Shown: positions 1 to 8,943 of the stretch, in pieces
How the letters are laid out: each line of letters starts with the position of its first letter
Position numbering within the stretch: position 1 is the stretch's first letter
From: Streptomyces sp. NBC_00654
GTDB taxonomy: Bacteria > Actinomycetota > Actinomycetes > Streptomycetales > Streptomycetaceae
Assembly: GCF_026341775.1 (NCBI RefSeq)
Contig: NZ_JAPEOB010000001.1
Coordinates: forward strand, 124,001 to 188,000
Direction of reading: 5' to 3'
DNA: 64,000 nucleotides
Notes under the pieces: model-generated
What the model was told of the DNA's origin: nothing
Database searches by the model: none
What the model saw: the letters and a program-made list of their open reading frames with translations, nothing else
Program-made: the position numbers and the translations under genes

Positions 1-638
1 CCGACGACGGGGCGGACCGCGGGGAGGCGAAGAGCGGTCAGGAGCCCGCGCCGGAGGTCGCACCCGAGCGCGCCGCGCAGCTCGCCCGGCAGCGGGCCGT
101 CCTGACCGCCACGAAGAAGAAGCGGATCCGCGACGCCGACCCCGAGCGTTCCGGGCTGCGCCGCTCGGTGCTGGCCGAGGCGGCCGTCGCTGTGGTGCTG
201 CTCGCCGTGGCGACGGTCCTGACGTCCACCGAACCGGCACGCACCGAGGAGGAGGCCGCCCGCGGCACCACGGCGGCGACCGGTCAGGGCGCCTCCGGCC
301 CCGTCAACCTGAGCATGCCCTTCGACACCGGCGGCCAGAACGGCAAGGGGACCGTCCGGATCGACCTCGACCCCGGTGGCACCGGCTCCAACGAACTGCA
401 CATCTGGGTCGACGGCAGCGACGGGAAGCCGATGGACGTTCCCGAGGTGAAGCTCGCCCTCACCCTGGAGTCCAAGGACATCGGCCCGCTGCCGGTCGTC
501 CCCGACCGGCTCGCCGAGGGGCACTGGACGGCGAGCGGTGTCCGGATCCCGATCGCGGGCGACTGGAAGATCGCTGTGACGGTGCGTACGTCGGACATCG
601 ACCAGGCCACCATCGACAAGAACGCAAAGATCGGCTGA
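1..638 (+). CDS. CopC/CopD-like copper resistance protein, C-terminal part
   Basis: The reading frame is open from the first base, so the start lies upstream of the window. The visible part has a Lys/Arg-rich cytoplasmic stretch, then one membrane helix beginning around LRRSVLAEAAVAVVLL, then an extracytoplasmic beta-rich domain of about 130 residues. A final CopD helix followed by a FixG/CopC-like domain ending near DWKIAVTVRTSDIDQA is typical of Streptomyces fused copper-transport proteins. The role is inferred as copper binding or transport at the membrane. The next gene, a Tat-exported DyP peroxidase, starts 5 bases downstream, so the two are probably co-transcribed. Family assignment rests on the tail only. 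Confidence 0.75.
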   Translation, partial: DDGADRGEAKSGQEPAPEVAPERAAQLARQRAVLTATKKKRIRDADPERSGLRRSVLAEAAVAVVLLAVATVLTSTEPARTEEEAARGTTAATGQGASGPVNLSMPFDTGGQNGKGTVRIDLDPGGTGSNELHIWVDGSDGKPMDVPEVKLALTLESKDIGPLPVVPDRLAEGHWTASGVRIPIAGDWKIAVTVRTSDIDQATIDKNAKIG

Positions 639-643
639 GCACG

Positions 644-2092
644 GTGAGCAAGAGCACGAAGAGTGTGAAGGGCGCGGGGAACGCGAGGGGTACGAAGGAC
701 ACCTCGGGCTCCGCACGAACGACTGCGGGCGCGGGAACGGGTGCCGGAGCGGGAACAGCGGCCGGCGCGAGTGCCGGCTCGCAGGGCCGTACCGGCACGG
801 ATGCCGTCGGCGTCTCGCGGCGGCGGCTGCTCGGCAGTGCGGGGGCCGCCGGGGCCGCCGGCCTGGTGCTCGGCGCCGCGGGGGGCGCGGCCGGGTACGC
901 CGCGTCCCGCCCCGACGAGCCGGCCGCGCTGACCGCCATCGGGGCCACCGAGGCGATGTTTCACGGGAAACATCAACCGGGGATCACCACTCCGCTTCAG
1001 GCCCGGGGTCATCTGATCGCCTTCGACCTGGCACCGGGCGCGGGCCGCAAGGAGGCCGCCGCGCTGATGCGCCGCTGGTCGGCCGTGGCGCGGGAGCTCA
1101 TGGCGGGGCGCCCGTCCACGGCCGGCGGCACGGACGGGCCCGGCCATGACACCGGCATCGCCCTCGACGCCGGGCCCTCCTCACTGACCGTCACCTTCGG
1201 CTTCGGCCGCACCTTCTTCGACCGCACCGGTCTGACCGGCCGCCGGCCCGCCGGGCTCGACCCGCTGCCCCCGTTCTCCGCGGACCAGCTCGACGCCAGG
1301 CGCTCCAACGGCGATCTGTGGGTGCAGATCGGCGCCGACGACGCGCTGGTCGCCTTCCACGCCCTGCGCGCCATCCAGAAGGAGGCCGTGGGGGCGGCCG
1401 GGGTGCGCTGGCAGATGAACGGCTTCAACCGCACTCCCGGTGCCACCGGGCGTCCGATGACCGCGCGCAATCTGATGGGCCAGATCGACGGCACCGGCAA
1501 TCCGAAGCGGACCGACGACGACTTCGACACCCGGATCTTCGTACCGTCCGCTGCGGATGCTGCGGATGCTGCGGGGGCCTCGGGGCCTCCGGATGCCTCG
1601 CAGGACTGGCTGGCCGGTGGCTCCTACGCCGTCGTGCGGCGCATCAGGATGCTGCTGGACGACTGGGAGAAGCTTCCGGTGGACCGGCAGGAGCGGGTCA
1701 TAGGGCGGCGCAAGTCGGACGGGGCCCCGCTCAGCGGCGGCACCGAGACCACCCCGATGGACCTCGGCAAGGCCGGTCCCGACGGCAGGCTCGTGATCCC
1801 GGACAACGCCCACGCCCGGATCTCCTCGCCCGAGAAGAACGGTGGCGCCGCCATGCTGCGGCGCCCCTTCTCGTACCACGACGGCATCTCGGCGGACGGC
1901 ACCCCGGACGCCGGGCTGCTGTTCATCTGCTGGCAGGCGGATCCGTTCCGGGGCTTCGTCCCGGTGCAGCGCAAGCTCGACCGGGGCGACGCGCTCTCGC
2001 CGTTCCTCCGGCACGAGGCGAGCGGCCTCTTCGCCGTGCCGGGCGGCGCCGCGAAGGGTGAGTACGTGGGTCAGCGGCTGCTGGAATCCTGA
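644..2092 (+). CDS. Tat-exported Dyp-type (EfeB-like) heme peroxidase
   Basis: 482 aa from a GTG start. A low-complexity Ala/Gly/Thr leader precedes a twin-arginine signal (SRRRLLGSAGAAGAAG) and hydrophobic segment around residues 58-90, so the protein should be exported folded with heme. The DyP signature GxxDG is seen as MGQIDGTGNPK, and a conserved His occurs in the segment DNAHARISSPEKN, as expected for the proximal heme ligand. DyP peroxidases oxidise dyes, phenols and other substrates with H2O2; EfeB types work in iron or heme metabolism. Translational proximity to the copper protein suggests a metal-handling operon. A near-parS palindrome lies inside the gene at 958-971, and its last codons are partly duplicated just downstream. 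Confidence 0.9.
   Translation: MSKSTKSVKGAGNARGTKDTSGSARTTAGAGTGAGAGTAAGASAGSQGRTGTDAVGVSRRRLLGSAGAAGAAGLVLGAAGGAAGYAASRPDEPAALTAIGATEAMFHGKHQPGITTPLQARGHLIAFDLAPGAGRKEAAALMRRWSAVARELMAGRPSTAGGTDGPGHDTGIALDAGPSSLTVTFGFGRTFFDRTGLTGRRPAGLDPLPPFSADQLDARRSNGDLWVQIGADDALVAFHALRAIQKEAVGAAGVRWQMNGFNRTPGATGRPMTARNLMGQIDGTGNPKRTDDDFDTRIFVPSAADAADAAGASGPPDASQDWLAGGSYAVVRRIRMLLDDWEKLPVDRQERVIGRRKSDGAPLSGGTETTPMDLGKAGPDGRLVIPDNAHARISSPEKNGGAAMLRRPFSYHDGISADGTPDAGLLFICWQADPFRGFVPVQRKLDRGDALSPFLRHEASGLFAVPGGAAKGEYVGQRLLES
958..971. other. Degenerate parS-like site
   Basis: GTTTCACGGGAAAC differs from the Streptomyces parS consensus GTTTCACGTGAAAC at one central base. It lies inside the DyP peroxidase gene. 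Perfect parS sites occur elsewhere in the window; whether ParB binds this one cannot be judged from sequence. Confidence 0.4.
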
Positions 2093-2173
2093 GACTCCGG
2101 CCATCGGGGCCGAGGCTCCGGGCGCTGGAATCCTGAGGCTCGCTGCCGGGGGGCGAGGCTCCGGCCATCGGGG
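2080..2173. repeat. Short imperfect direct duplication after the DyP gene
   Basis: GCTGGAATCCTGAG (last codons and stop of the peroxidase) at 2080-2093 recurs at 2124-2137. A GGCCATCGGGG-containing block near 2099-2109 recurs near 2163-2173. This looks like a local slippage duplication in the intergenic region before pheA. Confidence 0.6.
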
Positions 2174-2239
2174 TCCCGCGGCTCCGGATGCCGGCCGGAC
2201 CGCATTCCGAGACGGCCCGGCACCAGGCGTACGGCGCAT

Positions 2240-2251
2240 TAGGGTGACCGT
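2240..2251 (+). promoter_or_regulatory. Putative leaderless promoter -10 of pheA
   Basis: TAGGGT at 2240-2245 is followed by six bases and the pheA ATG at 2252. A TANNNT hexamer six to seven bases before the start codon is the usual layout of leaderless actinobacterial transcripts. No ribosome binding site is visible. The -35 is not clear. Confidence 0.45.
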
Positions 2252-3187
2252 ATGTCAGCCACGCGCTACGCCTATCTCGGCCCCGAAGGCACCTTCACCG
2301 AGGTCGCCCTCCGCACGCTCCCGGAAGCCGCCACCCGGGAGCTCGTCCCGATGGTCTCCGTACCGGCCGCCCTGGACGCCGTACGCAGCGGGGCGGCGGC
2401 GGCAGCGCTCGTACCGATCGAGAATTCCGTCGAGGGCGGCATCACCGCGACGCTCGACGAGCTGACCTCCGGCGAACCGCTGATGATCTACCGCGAAGTG
2501 CTGCTCTCCATCACCTTCGCGCTGCTGGTGCGCCCCGGGACCAAGCTGTCCGACATCAAGACGGTCACCGCGCACCCGGCCGCCCAGCCGCAGGTGCGCA
2601 ACTGGATGGCGGCCCATCTCCCGCAGGCGGCATGGGAATCGGCCGCCTCCAACGCGGACGGGGCGCGGCTGGTCCAGGAGGGGCGCTACGACGCCGCCTT
2701 CGCGGGTGAGTTCGCCGCGGCGACCTACGGCCTGGAACCTCTGGTGACGGAGATCCACGACGCGGAGAACGCCCAGACGCGCTTCGTCCTCGTGGGCCGG
2801 CCGGCCCGGCCCTCGGCCCCGACCGGTGCGGACAAGACGTCCGTGGTGATCTGGCTGGGCGACGACCACCCCGGTGCGCTGCTCGAACTCCTCCAGGAGT
2901 TCGCCGTCCGCGGGGTCAACCTGATGCTCATCCAGTCGCGTCCGACCGGAGAGGGCATCGGGAACTACTGCTTCGCCGTGGACGCCGAGGGGCACATCGC
3001 GGACCGGCGGGTCGGCGAGGCGCTGATGGGGCTGAAGCGGATCTGTCCGAACGTGCGGTTCCTCGGTTCGTACCCGCGGGCCGGAGTGACGCCCGACGAG
3101 GTGGGGCCGCTGCGGGCGGGGACCTCGGACCGGGAGTTCACGGACGCCTCGGACTGGCTGGCGCGCAGCCAGGACGGCCGGGTCTGA
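2252..3187 (+). CDS. pheA: Prephenate dehydratase
   Basis: 311 aa. Converts prephenate to phenylpyruvate in phenylalanine synthesis. It opens with AYLGPEGTFTEVAL, the hallmark N-terminus of the PDT domain (about residues 1-185). The catalytic Thr-Arg-Phe motif is visible in NAQTRFVLVGR near residue 175. A C-terminal ACT domain follows (about 195-275), with the Phe-binding region seen as LIQSRPTGEG, so feedback inhibition by phenylalanine is expected. Length is normal for a monofunctional actinobacterial enzyme. It appears to be a single gene; a hisC-like aminotransferase elsewhere in the window (30501-31580) could supply the next step. Confidence 0.95.
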   Translation: MSATRYAYLGPEGTFTEVALRTLPEAATRELVPMVSVPAALDAVRSGAAAAALVPIENSVEGGITATLDELTSGEPLMIYREVLLSITFALLVRPGTKLSDIKTVTAHPAAQPQVRNWMAAHLPQAAWESAASNADGARLVQEGRYDAAFAGEFAAATYGLEPLVTEIHDAENAQTRFVLVGRPARPSAPTGADKTSVVIWLGDDHPGALLELLQEFAVRGVNLMLIQSRPTGEGIGNYCFAVDAEGHIADRRVGEALMGLKRICPNVRFLGSYPRAGVTPDEVGPLRAGTSDREFTDASDWLARSQDGRV

Positions 3188-3801
3188 CCCCCGTCGGCCG
3201 TACGGGATCGCCGGGGCGAGGGCCGCACGGGTTTTCCGCTCCGGTCCGACCTGCAGATTTTCATGTACCCACAGAGTTATCCACAGGGTGGCGGCTCGAC
3301 CTGGGGATAAGTCGACACCGCAATGCGACATCGTCGACAAATCGCCCAGCGATCCCAGATGTACCCGGGGAAGCCCAGGGGCTCCAATGTCAGCCCAATT
3401 CCCTTGATCAACTCTTTGGGGCGAGGAATTCCCACCCGAATGAGCGTGTGGGGCGGGTTTGGGAGGAGATTCCATGAGCCTTCACCCAGCCCCCGGAACG
3501 ACTCCTTCCAGCATCCACAGAACTTCTTCACAGCCTGTGGATAACTAATTCTCCACAGACCCCCTGTGGACAACACCGGGACGACCACTCCCCAACTCCC
3601 CTTACGGGGAAGGCCAGTACGTCAAGACAAGCCACCCCTTCTGCCCTGTTTAGGGGAATACACTCCCCTAATTGACGCCCCCGCTCACCCCTGTACCCGA
3701 CGATTCCTCCCCAGGAATATCAATTCCGGCAATACGGGCAAAGTGACACGCACGGCAATATCGGTTCGAGCGCCAGAAGCGCGCACCGGTAGCCTGGAGG
3801 G
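3188..3801. other. 614-bp gene-free region with DnaA-box-like sites before serS
   Basis: No convincing gene. The stretch is clearly less GC-rich than its surroundings. It holds three exact 9-mers matching Streptomyces DnaA boxes: TTATCCACA at 3277-3285, its complement TGTGGATAA at 3536-3544, and TGTGGACAA at 3565-3573, plus weaker TCCACAG copies. An 8-bp hairpin TTAGGGGA/TCCCCTAA lies at 3650-3671. Two short open frames inside (3323-3544, 3566-3805) have no ribosome binding site or recognisable product and were not called. Confidence 0.6.
3790..3801 (+). promoter_or_regulatory. Putative leaderless promoter -10 of serS
   Basis: TAGCCT at 3790-3795 is followed by six bases and the serS GTG at 3802. 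The GGAGGG between them ends directly at the start codon, too close to act as a ribosome binding site, which favours a leaderless transcript beginning at or near the GTG. Confidence 0.45.
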
Positions 3802-5079
3802 GTGATTGACCTTCGCCTGCTCCGTGAGGACCCCGACCGTGTTCGCGCCTCCCAGCGCGCCCGTGGAGAGGACGTCGCGCTCGTCGACGCCCTGCTCTCC
3901 GCCGACGAGCTGCGCAGGTCGTCCGGCGTCCGCTTCGACGAACTCCGCTCCGAGCAGAAGTCGCTCGGCAAGCTGATCCCCAAGGCCTCCCCCGAGGAGC
4001 GCGCCGAGCTGCTGAAGAAGGCCGATCAGCTCAAGGCCGACGTCAAGGCGGCCGACGCCGCCCAGGACGCGGCCGACGCCGAGGCCAAGCGGCTGCTGCT
4101 CCAGCTCGGCAACATCGTCCACGAGGACGTGCCGGTCGGCGGCGAGGAGGACTTCGTCGTCCTGGAGACGCACGGCACCATCCGCGACTTCGGAGCCGAG
4201 GGCTTCGAGCCGAAGGACCACCTGGAGCTCGGTGAGAAGCTCGGCGCCATCGACATGGAGCGCGGTGCCAAGGTCTCCGGTTCGCGTTTCTACTACCTGA
4301 CGGGGGTCGGCGCGCTGCTGGAGCTCGCCCTCGTCAACGCGGCGATCGCCCAGGCCACCGAGGCGGGCTTCGTCCCGATGCTGACCCCGGCGCTGGTCCG
4401 TCCGCGCGCCATGGAGGGCACCGGATTCCTCGGCCAGGCCGCGGAGAACGTGTACCACCTGGAGAAGGACGACTACTACCTGGTCGGGACCTCCGAGGTA
4501 CCCCTCGCCGCGTACCACATGGACGAGATCATCGACGCCGACAAGCTGCCCCTGCGGTACGCGGGCTTCTCCCCGTGCTTCCGCCGCGAGGCCGGTACGT
4601 ACGGCAAGGACACCCGGGGCATCTTCCGCGTCCACCAGTTCGACAAGGTCGAGATGTTCTCGTACGTCGACCCGGCGGACGCCGAGGCGGAGCACCGCCG
4701 GCTCCTGGACTGGGAGAAGCAGTGGCTCACCGGTCTCGGGCTGCCCTTCCAGGTGATCGACGTCGCCACCGGTGACCTCGGGTCCTCGGCCTCGCGCAAG
4801 TTCGACTGCGAGGCCTGGATCCCGACCCAGGGCAAGTACCGCGAGCTGACCTCCGCGTCGAACTGCGACGGCTTCCAGGCGCGCCGTCTCTCCGTCCGGA
4901 TGCGGGACGGCAAGAAGGTCCAGCCCCTCTCCACGCTCAACGGCACGCTCTGCGCCGTACCGCGCACGATCGTGGCGATCCTGGAGAACCACCAGCTGGC
5001 CGACGGTTCGGTCCGGGTGCCCGAGGTGCTCCGTCCGTACCTGGGCGGGCGTGAGGTTCTGGAGCCGGTCTCCAAGTGA
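3802..5079 (+). CDS. serS: Seryl-tRNA synthetase
   Basis: 425 aa, normal length for a bacterial SerRS. Charges tRNA-Ser with serine. The N-terminus [13 protein letters not shown] and the following alpha-helical region (about residues 30-105, Lys/Glu/Ala rich) form the tRNA-binding coiled-coil arm. The class II catalytic core shows motif 2 around [20 protein letters not shown] and motif 3 around [18 protein letters not shown]. The GTG start was chosen because the canonical SerRS N-terminus begins there. The following HAD gene overlaps its stop as GTGA, so the two are translationally coupled. Confidence 0.96.
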   Translation: MIDLRLLREDPDRVRASQRARGEDVALVDALLSADELRRSSGVRFDELRSEQKSLGKLIPKASPEERAELLKKADQLKADVKAADAAQDAADAEAKRLLLQLGNIVHEDVPVGGEEDFVVLETHGTIRDFGAEGFEPKDHLELGEKLGAIDMERGAKVSGSRFYYLTGVGALLELALVNAAIAQATEAGFVPMLTPALVRPRAMEGTGFLGQAAENVYHLEKDDYYLVGTSEVPLAAYHMDEIIDADKLPLRYAGFSPCFRREAGTYGKDTRGIFRVHQFDKVEMFSYVDPADAEAEHRRLLDWEKQWLTGLGLPFQVIDVATGDLGSSASRKFDCEAWIPTQGKYRELTSASNCDGFQARRLSVRMRDGKKVQPLSTLNGTLCAVPRTIVAILENHQLADGSVRVPEVLRPYLGGREVLEPVSK

Positions 5080-5888
5080 CCTTCCCCTACAAGCTCGTCG
5101 CGACCGACCTGGACGGCACGCTGCTGCGTGACGACGACACGGTCTCGGAGCGCACACGTGAGGCGCTGGCCGAGGTCACCGCGACCGGGGCCGCGCACAT
5201 CATCGTCACCGGACGCGGCGTCCCGTGGACCCGGCACATCCTGGACGACCTGGGATACGACGGTCTCGCGGTCTGCGGGCAGGGCGCGCAGGTCTACCAC
5301 GCGGGCGAGCGCAGGCTGCTGACCTCCCTGACCCTGGACCGGCAGCTCGCGGGGCTCGCACTGTCCAGGATCGAGTCGGAGATCGGCCCGCTGGCGCTGG
5401 CCGCGAGCCGGGACGGGCTCGACGGCGAGGTGCTGTTCGGCCCCGGCTACCGGATCCAGGAGGGCCCGCTCCCGGCCGTCTTCGTGGACGATGCGACCGA
5501 GATGTGGGCCGCCCCGCTGAACAAGATCTACATCCAGCACCCGGAGCTCGACGACGACGCCCTGGCACGGTCCGCCCGGGAAGCCGTCGGCAGCCTGGTG
5601 GACGTGGTCATGGCCGGTCCCGGTGTCGTGGAGATCCTGCCACTGGGACTGAGCAAGGCCACCGGCCTCTCGCTGGCCGCGCGACGGCTGGGCGTGAAGG
5701 CCGCGGACACGCTGGCCTTCGGCGACATGCCGAACGACATCCCGATGTTCGGCTGGGCCCAGCACGGCGTGGCGATGGCCAACGCGCACGACGACCTGAA
5801 GGCCGTGGCCCACGAGGTCACGGCCTCGAACCAGCACGACGGCATCGCTGTGGTGCTGGAGGAGTTGCTGAGGACGTCCCGCCCGTAA
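5076..5888 (+). CDS. HAD-superfamily (Cof-type) sugar/nucleotide phosphatase
   Basis: 270 aa. HAD motif I is DLDGTLL with the nucleophilic Asp near residue 10; motif II is the Thr in IIVTGRG; motif III/IV is the Lys in LGLSKATG and the [13 protein letters not shown] segment. The C2-type cap between motifs II and III places it in the Cof/YidA class, which dephosphorylates small sugar or nucleotide phosphates. Substrate cannot be predicted. Its GTG start overlaps the serS TGA, so expression follows serS. A paralogue with the same motifs lies at 19632-20477. Confidence 0.88.
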   Translation: MTFPYKLVATDLDGTLLRDDDTVSERTREALAEVTATGAAHIIVTGRGVPWTRHILDDLGYDGLAVCGQGAQVYHAGERRLLTSLTLDRQLAGLALSRIESEIGPLALAASRDGLDGEVLFGPGYRIQEGPLPAVFVDDATEMWAAPLNKIYIQHPELDDDALARSAREAVGSLVDVVMAGPGVVEILPLGLSKATGLSLAARRLGVKAADTLAFGDMPNDIPMFGWAQHGVAMANAHDDLKAVAHEVTASNQHDGIAVVLEELLRTSRP

Positions 5889-5945
5889 CGGAGCCTGTTT
5901 CGCGGTGCTGCCCGTATCGGTGCCCGTCCCGCAGCCACGCCGTTC

Positions 5946-5980
5946 CGACTGCCCGCGACCGCGAAGGTCGCGGGCAGTCG
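5946..5980. terminator. Strong bidirectional hairpin terminator
   Basis: A 15-bp perfect stem (5946-5960 with 5966-5980) closes a GCGAA loop. It lies between the serS/HAD operon and the convergent gene 6011-6709, so it can terminate transcripts from both sides. Confidence 0.8.
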
Positions 5981-6010
5981 TCGTCCCGACCGGCCTCGCG
6001 GGCCGAGGGG

Positions 6011-6709
6011 TCAGCGGCGCCTGTTACGGCGCAGATCCTTCAACCGGTGGACGAGAGCGTCCATGCGGGCGTCGATACGCGTGATGTCCTGCGAGACGTC
6101 CGACAGCCGGACACTGATGGCTCCGACCACCTGATGCGTCGCTTCCACTTTCCGGTCGAGGCTGTCGAACCGCTCCGACATCCGGCACAGCACCGGGCCG
6201 AGCTCCTGGAGCGCGCTGCCGACTCCGGCGAGGCAGCTCTCGATGCGCGTGACGCGCCGGTCGAGCGAGTCGTACCTCGACCGCAGGTCCTCCTCCGCGT
6301 CGAGAAGGTACGTACGGACGCAGCGGGCGATGTCGCTGTCGCGAAGAAGCATGGCGACGTTGAGCACGGTACGGCGGGTGTAGAGCCGCAGTTTGGCGGC
6401 GGCCTGTGGATAACTCTCCACCCCCTCGACCTTCCATAGCGACAGCATGTCGCTATGGAAGGTACGCAGCTCAGAGCCGCACAGAAGTCGCATCCCATTC
6501 TCGGCGAGCTCTTGCTGATGCCGGTCTGTCAGCCTCCTGACCGAGGCTGTGGATACTTCGAAGTAACGAGCGACGTCCTCTGTGCGAACGTGAATTCCGT
6601 CCGGGAGCATGACAAGGCTCTTGACCTTGTCGAGGATGTCGACGCGCCCCATCCGCTCGACGCGCAGCGCGCGCGATTCGAGCAGGGCGAGTTCCGTGGG
6701 CATGGGCAT
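6011..6709 (-). CDS. Putative DNA-binding protein with antirepressor-like N-terminus and coiled coil
   Basis: 232 aa, function unknown. Residues about 20-110 (GRVDILDKVKSLVMLPDGIHVRTEDVARYF...) contain a helix-turn-helix-like stretch, EDVARYFEVSTASVRRLTDRH, resembling N-terminal domains of phage antirepressor-type and Streptomyces DNA-binding proteins. From about 125 to the end, heptad-like repeats (YDSLDRRVTRIESCL, FDSLDRKVEATHQVV, ITRIDARMDAL) predict a long coiled coil, and the tail is Arg-rich (KDLRRNRRR). The repeated SLDRRV/SLDRKV units look like internal duplications. A TGTGGATAA DnaA-box-like word lies inside the gene at 6406-6414. It stands alone in its orientation. I infer a DNA-associated structural or regulatory role; no enzyme motif is visible. 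Confidence 0.65.
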   Translation of the reverse strand: MPMPTELALLESRALRVERMGRVDILDKVKSLVMLPDGIHVRTEDVARYFEVSTASVRRLTDRHQQELAENGMRLLCGSELRTFHSDMLSLWKVEGVESYPQAAAKLRLYTRRTVLNVAMLLRDSDIARCVRTYLLDAEEDLRSRYDSLDRRVTRIESCLAGVGSALQELGPVLCRMSERFDSLDRKVEATHQVVGAISVRLSDVSQDITRIDARMDALVHRLKDLRRNRRR

Positions 6710-6939
6710 GCCTTTCGTATGCGGGAACGACGACGGACTGCCCAGTCCCCGGGCTCCAGGGGTGGAGAACGCTCACGGTTGCCACTCACTCGATGACCGG
6801 CCCGACGGGCGGTGTCCCACCCGTGCCGGCACTCCCCGATGTCACGAAAGCTACGACGCCTCAGAATCCAGTTGCCTCCACGCACCCTGCACAACGAACC
6901 GATAACCGCACAGTTACGCGTACAACGGTCCGCTCATAG

Positions 6940-6970
6940 GACAACCCCCGTCCATCGGACGGGGGTTGTC
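6940..6970. terminator. Hairpin terminator downstream of the ABC operon
   Basis: GACAACCCCCGTCC (6940-6953) pairs with GGACGGGGGTTGTC (6957-6970) around a 3-base loop. It lies about 310 bp beyond the last ABC gene, on the far side of the MITE-like element, and was probably its terminator before that element inserted. Confidence 0.75.
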
Positions 6971-7067
6971 GTGCGGACACCGCGAGATCCCGGGCAGGGG
7001 CTTCGCAAGGTCCCTCAGGGGCCCGCGAGGGCCCGTATCGGCCAGAGGCCCCTGCGCCGGGCACCTC

Positions 7068-7265
7068 CTGGGGCGTGTGTCGAAAGTAGCGCCGTCCGCC
7101 CGAAGGGCGGGGCTCACGGCGTCCGGTGCGTGCGATCGCACGGCGGAGGAGTGTCCTCGTACTGGACGTACAAGGACACTCCAACAACGCGGACAACGCC
7201 AACAACGCGGCGAGCGTGCGTGCCGGGCGTCGCGAGCCAGGCGGGACTTTCGACACACGCCCTAG
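7068..7265. mobile_element. MITE-like non-coding inverted-repeat element
   Basis: About 198 bp bounded by terminal inverted repeats: GGGCGTGTGTCGAAAGT at 7071-7087 and its exact complement at 7246-7262. The match extends three more bases on each side (CTG outside left, TAG outside right) with one mismatch. Inside are a 12-bp palindrome GTGCGATCGCAC near 7129-7140 and a longer hairpin around GTGTCCT...AGGACAC. It encodes no transposase. The layout fits short non-autonomous elements that recur between genes in many Streptomyces genomes (recollection, not searched). It ends 16 bp after the stop of the ABC permease gene. Confidence 0.7.
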
Positions 7266-7281
7266 ACCTGGAGGAAGCCGC

Positions 7282-8001
7282 TCACTCCTCGCCGGCCAGC
7301 TTCAGCGCACGCAGCTTCTGGCCCGCGTACCAGGTGGCCGCCACCGTCACGGCGACCAGCAGCACCGTCGCGAGCGGCAGACCCACGTCGGAGGTGATCG
7401 CGCCTTCCCGGCCGACCTTCTCGGCGACCGCGAGGGACCACTGCTGCACGCTCAGCGTCCGCGCTCCCGGCACCAGGCTGCCGAACAGGGTCTCCCACAC
7501 CAGGGCGTACACCAGGCCGAGCACCACCGCGTGGCGGCTGATCGTGCCCAGCAGCAGGAACAGCGCGCTGTAAGCGATCGAGGCGACCAGCGCCGCGATC
7601 GTGTAGGCCACGGCGATCTGCTGCCCGTTGCCGTTCAGGATCAGCCCGGCGACGAGGGTCGGCAGGGCGGAGAACACCATCGTGACGGCGATGGCCACGA
7701 TCAGCTTCGTGAAAATGATCGTCGGCCGTTTCACCGGCTTGGCCAGCAGATAGACGATCGAACCGTCGTCGATTTCGGGGCCGATGGCGCCCGTGCCCGC
7801 GATCACACCGATCAGCGGCACCATCGTGGCGATGGCGAAGCCGCCGAGCACGTTCGCGGCGACCTGGTCATCGGCCCCCGCGAAGGCGCGGACGGCCACG
7901 GCGAGGGCCACCAGCAGCGCGGGCAGGACGAACAGGATGGCGGCCCGGCGCCGGCCGAGCAGGGCCCGGTAGGTGAGCCGGGCGACTGTGGGGTCGTACA
8001 T
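7282..8001 (-). CDS. ABC-2 type transporter permease (second of pair)
   Basis: 239 aa with about six hydrophobic segments: AAILFVLPALLVALAVAV, IATMVPLIGVIAGTGAIG, LIVAIAVTMVFSALPTL, TIAALVASIAYSALFLLL, VVLGLVYALVWETLF and LPLATVLLVAVTVAATW. The EIDDGSIVYLLAKPVKR segment is characteristic of ABC-2 membrane subunits. It is the last gene of a four-gene minus-strand operon and should pair with the ATPase at 8032-8943, 30 bp upstream. Cargo unknown; export of a lipid, peptide or drug is typical of the class. Confidence 0.85.
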   Translation of the reverse strand: MYDPTVARLTYRALLGRRRAAILFVLPALLVALAVAVRAFAGADDQVAANVLGGFAIATMVPLIGVIAGTGAIGPEIDDGSIVYLLAKPVKRPTIIFTKLIVAIAVTMVFSALPTLVAGLILNGNGQQIAVAYTIAALVASIAYSALFLLLGTISRHAVVLGLVYALVWETLFGSLVPGARTLSVQQWSLAVAEKVGREGAITSDVGLPLATVLLVAVTVAATWYAGQKLRALKLAGEE

Positions 8002-8031
8002 GACGCTTCACAGCTCCTTTCAGGCCACTAC

Positions 8032-8943
8032 TCAGGCCGCTACGAGATAGGAAAAGACCGATTCGAGGGACTCGTCGGACGGCGAAACGGTCAGCAGCCG
8101 GATGCCCTGTTCACGTGCCACCCTGGGCAGCAGTTCGGTGAAGCGCCCGAAGTCGACGGCCTGGATCCGCAGGGCCTGTTCGCTCAGGTCGACCTCGATC
8201 CCCGCCGTGGAGGGGTCGGCGATGAGCGCGGCCGCGAGGGCCCGGTCGTCACTGGACCGTACGAGATACCGGTGCGGCCGGTCCGTCATCAGGCGGCGGA
8301 TCTTCCGGAAGTCACCGGACGCGGCATGCCGCCCCGCCACGATCACTTCGATGTGCGTGGCGAGCTGCTCGACCTCTTCGAGGATGTGGGAGGAGAACAG
8401 GACCGTACGGCCCTGCGCTCCCATCTGCCGCAGCAGCTCCATCAGCTGCATCCGCTGACGCGGGTCCATCCCGTTGAACGGCTCGTCCAGCAGCAGCACG
8501 GACGGCTCGTGGACCAGGGCGGACGCCATCTTCACGCGCTGGCGCATGCCCTTGCTGTACGTCGAGATCTTGCGGTCCTGCGCGTACTCCATCTGGACCG
8601 TGGCCAGCGCCCGCTGCGCCTCCGCCGCGCCCAGTCCCTGGAGTTCGGCGTTGGCGACGACGAACTCCTGGCCGGTCAGGAAGTCGTACATGCCCTCCCG
8701 CTCCGGGACGATGCCGATCTCCTTGTAGACCGACTCGTTGCGCCAGATCGTGCGGCCGTCGAGCGTGACCGTGCCCGTCGACGGGGCGAGGAACCCGGCC
8801 ATCATGTTGATCAGCGTGGACTTCCCGGCGCCGTTGGGGCCGAGCAGCCCGGTCACGCCGGGCCCCACGGTCATGCTCACGTCGTTGACGGCGACCACAT
8901 TGCCGAACCAGCGCGAGGTGTGGTCGATCTCGATGGTGGTCAC
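8032..8943 (-). CDS. ABC transporter ATP-binding protein (second of pair)
   Basis: 303 aa. Walker A is LLGPNGAGKST near residues 36-46; the signature region reads YSKGMRQRVKMASALV; Walker B is VLLLDEPFNGMDP; the switch His is in FSSHILEEVE. The C-terminal 90 residues form the variable domain of ABC-2 exporter ATPases. The GTG start at 8943 gives the expected TTIEIDHTSRWFGN opening and overlaps the upstream permease stop by GTGA; a longer reading to 9327 would run through that permease and is rejected. Confidence 0.9.
   Translation of the reverse strand: MTTIEIDHTSRWFGNVVAVNDVSMTVGPGVTGLLGPNGAGKSTLINMMAGFLAPSTGTVTLDGRTIWRNESVYKEIGIVPEREGMYDFLTGQEFVVANAELQGLGAAEAQRALATVQMEYAQDRKISTYSKGMRQRVKMASALVHEPSVLLLDEPFNGMDPRQRMQLMELLRQMGAQGRTVLFSSHILEEVEQLATHIEVIVAGRHAASGDFRKIRRLMTDRPHRYLVRSSDDRALAAALIADPSTAGIEVDLSEQALRIQAVDFGRFTELLPRVAREQGIRLLTVSPSDESLESVFSYLVAA

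Larger units (their letters stand above)
6710..7281. other. Gene-free region carrying a terminator and a MITE-like element
   Basis: No gene is supported here. It holds the hairpin at 6940-6970 and the inverted-repeat element at 7068-7265, described separately. The remainder (6710-6939 and 6971-7067) shows nothing I recognise. Confidence 0.6.

Noticed and set aside
3277..3573. Origin of replication
   Set aside because: DnaA-box-like words are present, but there are only three within 300 bp and no dnaA or dnaN nearby; Streptomyces oriC has many more boxes between those genes.
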